From the NCBI GenBank assembly GCA_964639935.1, contig CAZXGT010000008.1, positions 1 to 45,743 of the forward strand: DNA of 45,743 nucleotides, in the 5' to 3' direction. Shown in pieces: positions 24,046 to 30,519 of this stretch. The notes beneath the pieces are model-generated. The model made no database searches. It was not told where the DNA came from and saw only the letters and a list, made by a program, of their open reading frames with translations. The position numbers were made by a program, and so were the translations under genes. This DNA is from CALNYS01 sp964639935 (lineage in GTDB: Bacteria > Planctomycetota > Phycisphaerae > Phycisphaerales > UBA1924). The first letter of the stretch is position 1. Each line of letters begins with the position of its first letter.

Positions 24046-24963
24046 TCAGAGAAGTCCCAGTTCGCGCAGATCCTCGCGCGGCTCGTCAAAGGAGCACGAG
24101 CCGATCGAGATGAAGAGGTGCTCCCGGCACGCCGCAAGCTGCTGGTTCGAGAGCTCGCACCCCATCGCGACGACGCCGGTCTCGCCGAAGCCGAACGCGC
24201 TCGCGTCCGTCGCCTCGATGATGGGGAGCAGGTCGCCCGCGGTCATCTTCTCATCGTGCATCGCGCATGCGGCCGCGACGAGCACGTTGAGAAACCCGTG
24301 CATCACGCCGCGGGGCGGGTCGTTCTCGTAGGTGAGGTTCTGCTCGGCGCGCAGCGGGTGATGCAGCCCGGCGGTCGCCTTGAAGGGCGTCCGCGAGGAG
24401 GCGCACGCGTGGATGAACCGCGCGACGCTCTCGCTCGAGGGGATGAGGTCCTCGGTCACCCCGCCGCAGCGGATCTTCGCGCTCGCCTCGGCGCTCTTGA
24501 CCGCCGCCACCAGGCCGCGCGCGTCGCGATCGTGAGGCAGCTCGACGAAGCTCCGGATCTCCGGCGGGAGCGCGTCGACGCTCGCCTCGATCGCGCCGGC
24601 GTCGTCTCCCTTGAACTCCACCGCGTCCACCACCGCGCGCCCCGAGGCGGCGTCCGCGTGCGCGCCGTTGAAGGCGAGAAGCCGCTCCACCGCCTCATCG
24701 AGCGCGGGATCCCCCGCCGGCGGGAGCAGCGCGCTGAGGCGCCACGGCTCGTCGCCTTCGCCCGTCGGGAGCTTCCCCCGCGCCGCCCGCTCGAACTCAT
24801 CGAGGCGCGACGTCGGGACCACCAGCCGCGCCAGCATCCACGAGTCGTCCGACTCGCGGTACGTCGCGAAGTTCGCCACGGCCTCCGCCATCGACACCGT
24901 CGACGGCGGAAAGAGACCGGCGTAGTCGATCAGCCCGGTTGTCAGCGCTCGAATGCTCTGCAT
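24046..24963 (-). CDS. Conserved uncharacterised protein linked to fumarylacetoacetase
   Basis: The 305-residue protein has no name I can give with confidence. Striking blocks are DYAGLFPPS near the N-terminus (13-21), the central SAKIRCGGVTEDLIPSSESV (161-180), and TPFKATAGLHHPLR (192-205), followed by HGFLNVLVAAA and FGFGETG. Lysines 163 and 195 and paired His 201/202 stand in conserved-looking surroundings. The alternation of strands and helices could make a TIM-barrel enzyme, but this is only a guess. GGAG lies six bases before the ATG at 24963; a GTG two codons upstream is possible. fahA starts 17 bases after the stop, which suggests a role in aromatic amino-acid or beta-diketone breakdown. 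A TAGAGT (25004-24999) is the best promoter candidate. Confidence 0.72.
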   Translation of the reverse strand: MQSIRALTTGLIDYAGLFPPSTVSMAEAVANFATYRESDDSWMLARLVVPTSRLDEFERAARGKLPTGEGDEPWRLSALLPPAGDPALDEAVERLLAFNGAHADAASGRAVVDAVEFKGDDAGAIEASVDALPPEIRSFVELPHDRDARGLVAAVKSAEASAKIRCGGVTEDLIPSSESVARFIHACASSRTPFKATAGLHHPLRAEQNLTYENDPPRGVMHGFLNVLVAAACAMHDEKMTAGDLLPIIEATDASAFGFGETGVVAMGCELSNQQLAACREHLFISIGSCSFDEPREDLRELGLL

Positions 24964-25030
24964 CGCCACTCCGCGGATTCCGGCCCGGCAAGGCCGACAC
25001 TCTATCGCCCCCGGCCGATCCCTTCAGCCG

Positions 25031-25957
25031 TCACGCGGTGAAGCCGGGGCCGACCTCCCGCGCCGCCCACGTCCACGCCGGTCCGCGGCGTTTCTCGTAC
25101 GCCTCCCACACCTCGAACCAGTAGCTTCGGAAGCGCTCGCCGCCGAAAACCCCGTAGTGCCGCTCGAGGCGGTCGCGCAGCGCCCGCCCCCGCTCGCGAA
25201 AACCGAGCTCCTCCCGCGCGTGCCGCTCGGTTTCGGTGTCGATCGCCAGACGCCCGTAGCGCCCGAGCAGCTGCATGATGTTCCCCGCGGCGTAGGGCCC
25301 GATCCCCGGCCACTCGAGCAGCGCCGCAAAGACCTCGTCGTCCGGCGTCTCCGGATCCTCGAACCTCGCCTCGTCCACGGCGCCGCTCGAAAAGAGCTTC
25401 GCCAGGTCGACGATCCGCCGGTCGCGGTAGCCGACGCCGCACCGCGCGCGAAGCGTCGATGGCCGCTTCCGCGCGAGCGCCCGCGCCGACGGGAACACGC
25501 CGCCGCCAAGCGTCGTCAGGCTCGCGTTCATCCGGATCGTGCTCGGCCAGGCGACGTTGCAGCTCGTCACCGTCTTGATGACGTCCTCGAAGAAGGTGGG
25601 CGACCGGAAGAGCCGCCCCCGACCGCTCGGCTTCCACCTCGGATCGACCCGGTGAAAGGCCGCGATGTCTTCGGCGCTCTCGCCAAGCCGGAGCATCCGA
25701 CCGATCTGCCGGGCCGCGACGGCCCGCTCGCCGCGCCCGATCCGCCGGTCGGCCTCGACGACGAGCGATCCCCCCGGCGCGTCCTCCGGCTGGGCGATCA
25801 CCACGCGCGCCGGGCCGCCGGGAAGCTCGAGCGTCCGCGCGAGCGTTCTCTCGAGCGGGTCCCACTCGTTCGGCTTGAGCAGGAAGTACCCGTAGGAGCA
25901 GACGTCGCGCGCCAGGAAGAAATCCTCCGGCGCCGGGATCGTCAGCCGCGAGCCCAC
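25031..25957 (-). CDS. HhH-GPD family DNA glycosylase (AlkA/OGG-like)
   Basis: The 308-residue protein is a base-excision repair glycosylase of the helix-hairpin-helix GPD superfamily. The hairpin is ALLEWPGIGPYAAGNIMQLL, and the catalytic Asp lies 17 or so residues later in RLAIDTE. The upstream segment FFEDVIKTVTSCNVAWPSTI and NASL resembles 8-oxoguanine or 3-methyladenine glycosylases. The OGG1 catalytic lysine position carries Tyr (GPYAAG), so a monofunctional glycosylase is likely. The substrate cannot be fixed. The start is GTG at 25957, seven bases after the stop of the glutamine amidotransferase gene; no clear ribosome-binding site is seen. It is part of the minus-strand run from ribB. 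Confidence 0.88.
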   Translation of the reverse strand: MGSRLTIPAPEDFFLARDVCSYGYFLLKPNEWDPLERTLARTLELPGGPARVVIAQPEDAPGGSLVVEADRRIGRGERAVAARQIGRMLRLGESAEDIAAFHRVDPRWKPSGRGRLFRSPTFFEDVIKTVTSCNVAWPSTIRMNASLTTLGGGVFPSARALARKRPSTLRARCGVGYRDRRIVDLAKLFSSGAVDEARFEDPETPDDEVFAALLEWPGIGPYAAGNIMQLLGRYGRLAIDTETERHAREELGFRERGRALRDRLERHYGVFGGERFRSYWFEVWEAYEKRRGPAWTWAAREVGPGFTA

Positions 25958-25964
25958 GGCGCCG

Positions 25965-26702
25965 TCAGGCGCTGCCGCCGCTGGTTCCCACGAGCTTGGC
26001 CGCGGGCATGACGCACGCCGCGATGTTGTGGCACAGGCGCTCGCTCAGGCGAACGAACGTCTGCCCGTGCGCCTCCCACTGGGCCAGCAGGTCGGACTCG
26101 GAGAGCCCCTCGTCGTCACTGGCGGCCCGGTGGATCTCCAGCGCCATGTCGCGATCGGCCTCGAAGTGCCACTGGAAGCCGTAGGTGCGGAGCCCGGTCT
26201 TGAACGCCTGGTTCTTGCACCTCGCGCTCGAGGCGAGCAGCGTGCCCCCCACCGGGAGCTTCGTGATCTCCTGCGCGTGATGGCAAAGGGCCATGTGATC
26301 CCAGGCGATGCCGGAGACGCTCGTCTCCACGTGCCCGGCCGGGGTGAGCGTGACGCGGTGGAAGCCGACCTCGGCCTTGGTCATCGGCTCGACCTCGCCC
26401 CCGAGGGCGGAGGCGATGAGCTGGGCGCCGAGGCAGACGCCGATCACGGGCAGGTGCCGCATCGAGGCGTCGCGCAGGAACTTGATCTCCTGCTCCATCC
26501 ACGGCGCCGCGTCCGTGCCCGCATCAACGACGTTCTGATGGCCGCCCAGGCTGATGACGCCCGAGACGTTGTCAAAGTCGGGCGGGAAGCCGTCGCCCCG
26601 GTCGAGCCGGCGGACCTCGAGCCTGTGCCCCTGATCGCGAAGGACGCGCCCGAGCCGCCCGGGCCGGTTCGCCTCGTCATGCTGAAATACGATGATCGCC
26701 AT
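25965..26702 (-). CDS. Type 1 glutamine amidotransferase (GMP synthase-like class I)
   Basis: The 245-residue protein has the class I glutamine amidotransferase triad: C90 in VIGVCLGAQLIA, with H179 and E181 in YGFQWHFEAD. GVISLGGHQNVVD supplies the oxyanion strand. There is no fused synthase domain, so it is a stand-alone amidotransferase or a gamma-glutamyl hydrolase-like enzyme of the kind often annotated as GMP synthase-like. Known relatives act on gamma-glutamyl amines or peptides; the substrate here is unknown. It has a -10 box six bases before its ATG, so it may be transcribed independently of the upstream methyltransferase gene, 29 bases away, as a leaderless mRNA. Confidence 0.88.
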   Translation of the reverse strand: MAIIVFQHDEANRPGRLGRVLRDQGHRLEVRRLDRGDGFPPDFDNVSGVISLGGHQNVVDAGTDAAPWMEQEIKFLRDASMRHLPVIGVCLGAQLIASALGGEVEPMTKAEVGFHRVTLTPAGHVETSVSGIAWDHMALCHHAQEITKLPVGGTLLASSARCKNQAFKTGLRTYGFQWHFEADRDMALEIHRAASDDEGLSESDLLAQWEAHGQTFVRLSERLCHNIAACVMPAAKLVGTSGGSA

Positions 26703-26708
26703 GCGGTC

Positions 26709-26714
26709 AGCTTA
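26709..26714 (-). promoter_or_regulatory. Leaderless-type -10 box before the amidotransferase gene
   Basis: Minus strand TAAGCT (26714-26709), six bases (GACCGC), then ATG at 26702. No Shine-Dalgarno sequence is present. Confidence 0.4.
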
Positions 26715-26731
26715 GCAGCGCCGCCCGCGCC

Positions 26732-27385
26732 TCACGCGGGGGAGGCGTCGCTCATCATCGCGACCGTCGCGTCGTGACCGCCAAGATAGTCGTGCCTCAA
26801 TCGCACCCCGGGGGTCTTCCCGAGCGCCCACTCGAGCATCCCCAGCGTGTCGAACCGTCTGGCCGGCTCGGTGGGCTTCTCGAGCATGGCCCGGGGCGCC
26901 CGGTCGCTCAGGAAGTTGAAGACCAGCGCCCCGCCCGCCGGCCGCACCGCCGCCCAGGCGCGCTCGAGCGTCTCCATCGCGTGCGGTTCATCCATTGTGT
27001 TGAGCGAGCCCGAGAAGACGATCGCGTCGACCTCGCCGAAGCGGGTGAAGGCGTCGTGCTCGCACGCAAAGTCCCCGAGGGCGCCCTCGGTGTTCGTGAG
27101 CGCGCGCTCGCCGATGCGCTCGACCATCTCCGGCATCGCGTCGAGCGCGACCATCCGCTCGAACCCGACGCCCCGCTCGAGGAGCCACGCGGCGAAGTCC
27201 GCCCGTCCGGCGCCCGCGTCGACGATCCGCATCCCCGAGAAGTCCACCATCTCCGCCATCACGCGGAACCGCTCGGTCTGAAACGCCCGGTTCCGCCAGC
27301 CCGTCGCCTCGAACCCCGCGCCGACGCGATCGACGAGCAGGCGGTAGTACGCGAGATAGGGGGGCGTCTGCCGCGTCTTATCCAC
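26732..27385 (-). CDS. Class I SAM-dependent methyltransferase
   Basis: The 217-residue protein has the Rossmann-like SAM-binding fold. Motif I is RIVDAGAGRADFAAWLLERG, motif II is MVALDAMPEMVERI, and DAIVFSGSLNTMDEPHAM is in the motif III/IV region. The motifs fit small-molecule methyltransferases of the UbiE/Mtf11 type, but the substrate cannot be told. It starts with GTG at 27385, overlapping the ribB stop by eight bases, so translation is probably coupled to ribB. The amidotransferase gene follows after 29 bases. Confidence 0.85.
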   Translation of the reverse strand: MDKTRQTPPYLAYYRLLVDRVGAGFEATGWRNRAFQTERFRVMAEMVDFSGMRIVDAGAGRADFAAWLLERGVGFERMVALDAMPEMVERIGERALTNTEGALGDFACEHDAFTRFGEVDAIVFSGSLNTMDEPHAMETLERAWAAVRPAGGALVFNFLSDRAPRAMLEKPTEPARRFDTLGMLEWALGKTPGVRLRHDYLGGHDATVAMMSDASPA

Positions 27386-28538
27386 GCCGGGCCTCCCCGG
27401 GGGCGCTCTCGCACGGAATCCGGATCTGCTCGACGATCTCCAGGCCGAAGGCGTCGAGCGCGGGCAAACTCTTGGGCGCGGTCGTCATGAGCCGGAGCTT
27501 GTGAAGCCCGAGATCGCGGAGGATCTGCCCGCCGACGCCGTATTCCCGCATGGGCGTGGGGATCTTCGGCGCGTCCGGGTCGTCATCGACCGCCGCCGGG
27601 TTCACCAGCTCGCCCCCGAGCCCCGGGTCGACATCCGGGCGGAGATAGACCACCGCGCCGCGTCCGGCCTCGCGGATCGCCCGCAACGACGCCCGCAGCG
27701 CGCCGCCCGAGGCCCCGACGCCGAAGACGTCGCCGAGAAGATCGCGCCGATGCACGCGCACGAGCGCCGGCTCGTCCGAATCGCCCCCCGGGCGCCCGAC
27801 CTCGCCGCAGGCCAGCGCCAGGTGCGGCAGGCGATCGACGACGCTCTCGAAGCGGAACAGGCGGAACTCCCCCTCGGGCGTCGTCACGGGCGTGCCCTCG
27901 AGCGGCGCAAGACGGCGCACCAGCGGCTGCTCCGCGAGCCGGTGCTCGATGATCTGCGCCACGGAGCAGATCTTCAGTTCGTGCTCCTCGGCGAGCCTCT
28001 CGAGGTCCGGCAAACGGGCCATCTCCCCGTCGTCGCGCATCACCTCGATGATCACGGCCGCCGGCGTGAGCCCCGCGAGCCGGCAGAGATCAAGCGAGCC
28101 CTCCGTCTGCCCCGTCCGCACGAGCACGCCCCCGTCGCGCGAGCGCAGCGGGTTGATGTGCCCCGGACGCACGAAGTCGCTCGGCCCCGTGCTCGGGTCG
28201 ATCGCCATCTGGATGCATCTCGCCCGCTCGGCCGCCGAGACCCCCGTTGTGAAGCCGTGCCTGGGGTGCCCGTCGATCGAGACGGTCATGGGCGTCCCGC
28301 GGACGCTCGTGTTCACGGCGGCCTGTGGGTGGAGGTCGAGGCGGTCGCAGTCCTGCTCGGTGAGCGAGAGGCACATGTAGCCGCGGGCGACGGTGAGCAT
28401 GAACGCGACGCTCTCGGCGCTGATGAACTGCGCGGGGAGCACCAGGTCGCCCTCGTTCTCGCGGTCCTCGTCGTCGACGAGGATCACCATCTTCCCGGCG
28501 CGAAGGTCGTCAAGAATCTCGGGGATCGGGCTCAGCAT
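27378..28538 (-). CDS. ribB: 3,4-dihydroxy-2-butanone 4-phosphate synthase with degenerate GTP cyclohydrolase II domain (RibBX-like)
   Basis: The N-terminal domain (1-200) is an intact RibB, which makes the four-carbon precursor of riboflavin from ribulose 5-phosphate. Hallmarks are MVILVDDEDRENEGDLVLPA, the HPRHGFTTGVSAAER segment, and FVRPGHINPLRSRDGGVLVR. The C-terminal domain (about 210-375) has the length and order of GTP cyclohydrolase II but lacks its zinc site: the family motif S-E-C-L-T-G-D-V-F-G-S-x-R-C-D-C reads VHRRDLLGDVFGVGASGGAL, with all three cysteines gone. The later catalytic Arg/Tyr region is also altered (RGAVVYLRPDVDPGLG). RibA activity must therefore be encoded elsewhere. 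Its start ATG lies seven bases from a -10 box, and it heads the minus-strand run. Confidence 0.9.
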   Translation of the reverse strand: MLSPIPEILDDLRAGKMVILVDDEDRENEGDLVLPAQFISAESVAFMLTVARGYMCLSLTEQDCDRLDLHPQAAVNTSVRGTPMTVSIDGHPRHGFTTGVSAAERARCIQMAIDPSTGPSDFVRPGHINPLRSRDGGVLVRTGQTEGSLDLCRLAGLTPAAVIIEVMRDDGEMARLPDLERLAEEHELKICSVAQIIEHRLAEQPLVRRLAPLEGTPVTTPEGEFRLFRFESVVDRLPHLALACGEVGRPGGDSDEPALVRVHRRDLLGDVFGVGASGGALRASLRAIREAGRGAVVYLRPDVDPGLGGELVNPAAVDDDPDAPKIPTPMREYGVGGQILRDLGLHKLRLMTTAPKSLPALDAFGLEIVEQIRIPCESAPGEARRG

Positions 28539-28545
28539 GGCTCCG

Positions 28546-28551
28546 ATCCTA
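28546..28551 (-). promoter_or_regulatory. Leaderless-type -10 box before ribB
   Basis: Minus strand TAGGAT (28551-28546), seven bases, then ATG at 28538. GGAG within the spacer overlaps the expected transcript start. No FMN riboswitch would fit, as only 35 bases separate ribB from the divergent gene. Confidence 0.45.
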
Positions 28552-28561
28552 GCCCCACCGG

Positions 28562-28567
28562 TACAGT
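28562..28567 (+). promoter_or_regulatory. Leaderless-type -10 box before the DUF885 gene
   Basis: TACAGT, six bases, then ATG at 28574. It lies just ten bases from the opposing ribB -10 box, so the two divergent promoters are nearly back to back and may interfere. Confidence 0.5.
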
Positions 28568-28573
28568 TGATGC

Positions 28574-30454
28574 ATGAAGACGACCCTCCGCGTGCTGACC
28601 CGCTCCGTCGCGCTCGTCGCCGCTTTGGCGATCGCCGCGCCGACGCCCCTGCTCGCTCAATCCCCCGCGGCCGCCGCGCCGGATCCGCCGCTCGAGCGGA
28701 ACCTCGCCGGCTTCCTCGACCGGCTCCTCCAGGCCGACGATCGCGCCGACCCCCTCTCGGCCTCGGTCCGCGGCGAGCGCCGATACGACCATCTTTGGCC
28801 GGACGCCACGCCCGCGGGCCGCGCCGAGCGCGTGCGCGTCTGGCGCCGCCTTCTCCGCGAGGCCGAGCGGATGCTCGATCGCGCCGCGCCGGCGCCCGGG
28901 GCGCGCATCGACCTCGAGCTCGCCCGCCACGTGCTCAGCCTCCGCCTCGACGAGGCCCGCCATCATCCCGAGCAGATGCCCGTGACCCAGCAGACCGGGC
29001 CCTTCGTGAGCTACCCGCAGCTCCCGCAACGGCTCACGTTCACGGAGCGGGCGCACTACGCCGCGTACATCGATCGGCTGCGCGCCCTGCCGGCTCATCT
29101 CGAGGATCTCGAGGCGAACATGCGCGCGGGGATCGAGGCCGGCCGCACCCCGCCGCGCGTGGCGCTCCAGAGCGTTCCGGCGCAGGCCGAAGCCGTCGCC
29201 GCGGACCGGTTCATCGCATCGCCCCACGAGCACCCGATGTTCGCGCCCTTCCGGGATCCCGCCTCACCGCCCGACCTTCGCCTCACCGCGATGCGCGAGA
29301 TGACCGAGCGGGTGATCCCGGCGTGGCGGCGCTTCGCGGCGTTCGTCGAGAGCGAGTACATCCCCGCCGCGCGCGAGACGATCGCCGCGACCGAGCTGCC
29401 CGGGGGCGAGGCGTACTACGAGACCCAGATCCGGCGCTACACCACGCTCGAGCTCGACGCCGAGGAGATCCACCGCGTCGGTCGGCGCGAGGTCGCGCGC
29501 CTCCGCGCCGAGATGTTCGGCGTCATCAACGAGACGGGCTTCGCGGACGGGCGCGCCGACCTCCCGCCGGGCGAGCTCTTTCACGCGTTCGTCACGCATC
29601 TCCGCACCGATCCTCGCTTCTATCACGAGACGCCCGGGGATCTCCTCCGCCACTACCGGGACATCTGCAAGCGCGCCGACGCCGAGCTCCCGAAGCTCTT
29701 CACAAGGCTCCCGCGTCTCTCCTACGGCGTGCGCGCCTTGCCCGACTTCCTCGCGCCCGCCGCGCCGACCGCCTACTACTACCCCGGGTCGATCGAGAAC
29801 GGCGTCCCCGGCTACTTCATGGCCAACACCCACAATCTCTCGCAGCGTCCGACCTACGAGGCCGTCGCGCTCGCGCTGCACGAGGCCGTGCCCGGGCACC
29901 ATTTCCAGGTCGCCCTCGCCCAGGAGCTCGAGGAGGCGGGCCTGCACGAGTGGCGAACAACCCTCTACTTCACCGGCTTCGGCGAGGGATGGGGCCTCTA
30001 CGCCGAGCGTCTCGGCCTCGAGATGGCCACCGACGAGCACCCCCGCGGGCTCTACGCCGATCCCTACGACGCCTTCGGGCGTCTCTCCTATGACATGTGG
30101 CGCGCGATGCGCCTGGTCGTCGACACCGGCATCCACGCCAAGGGATGGACCAGGCAGCGCGCGATCGACTACATGCTCGAGAACTCGGCGCTCGCCGAGG
30201 CCAACGTCGCGAGCGAGGTCGATCGGTACATCGCCTGGCCCGGTCAGGCGCTCGGCTACAAGCTCGGCGAGCTCTTCATCCGCGACCTCCGCCAGCGCGC
30301 CGAGACGGAACTCAAGGACGCCTTCGACCTTCGCCTCTTCCACGACCACCTGCTCGCGCAAGGCTCGACGACGCTCCCCATTCTTGAGCGCCGCGTCGAG
30401 GAATGGATCGAGTCCAGGAGAGAACTCGTCTACGACCCCGACGACGACATGTAG
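28574..30454 (+). CDS. Secreted DUF885 family putative zinc peptidase
   Basis: The 626-residue protein begins with a signal peptide (cleavage near PLLAQSPAAA) and has the DUF885 architecture: a long helical protein with the metal-binding motif HEAVPGHHFQ near residue 435 (an HExxPGHH variant of HExxH) and a downstream Glu in FGEGWGLYAERLGLE. NTHNLSQRPTYEAVALALHE and LGYKLGELFIRDLR are characteristic. Members are presumed zinc metallopeptidases of the periplasm; activity is shown for few. The end of the gene faces the M14 peptidase gene convergently. The start is directly preceded by a -10 box, so a leaderless transcript is likely. Confidence 0.9.
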   Translation: MKTTLRVLTRSVALVAALAIAAPTPLLAQSPAAAAPDPPLERNLAGFLDRLLQADDRADPLSASVRGERRYDHLWPDATPAGRAERVRVWRRLLREAERMLDRAAPAPGARIDLELARHVLSLRLDEARHHPEQMPVTQQTGPFVSYPQLPQRLTFTERAHYAAYIDRLRALPAHLEDLEANMRAGIEAGRTPPRVALQSVPAQAEAVAADRFIASPHEHPMFAPFRDPASPPDLRLTAMREMTERVIPAWRRFAAFVESEYIPAARETIAATELPGGEAYYETQIRRYTTLELDAEEIHRVGRREVARLRAEMFGVINETGFADGRADLPPGELFHAFVTHLRTDPRFYHETPGDLLRHYRDICKRADAELPKLFTRLPRLSYGVRALPDFLAPAAPTAYYYPGSIENGVPGYFMANTHNLSQRPTYEAVALALHEAVPGHHFQVALAQELEEAGLHEWRTTLYFTGFGEGWGLYAERLGLEMATDEHPRGLYADPYDAFGRLSYDMWRAMRLVVDTGIHAKGWTRQRAIDYMLENSALAEANVASEVDRYIAWPGQALGYKLGELFIRDLRQRAETELKDAFDLRLFHDHLLAQGSTTLPILERRVEEWIESRRELVYDPDDDM

Positions 30455-30462
30455 GCGCAATG

Positions 30463-30496
30463 AAAAACCCGGGGACGCGGCGCCCGCCCCCGGGTT
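30463..30496 (-). terminator. Rho-independent terminator of the M14 peptidase gene
   Basis: A 9-bp stem, AACCCGGGG / CCCCGGGTT, with a 13-base GC-rich loop is followed on the minus strand by TTTTT (30467-30463). It lies 24 bases past the M14 stop at 30520. On the plus strand no T-tract follows, so it serves mainly the minus strand. Confidence 0.85.
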
Positions 30497-30519
30497 CGGA
30501 TCGATCGGCGCCTCGGGCG

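Noticed and set aside
27378..27386. TTATCCACG, one mismatch from a DnaA box.
   Set aside because: It lies in the coding overlap of ribB and the methyltransferase and is not supported by other boxes nearby.
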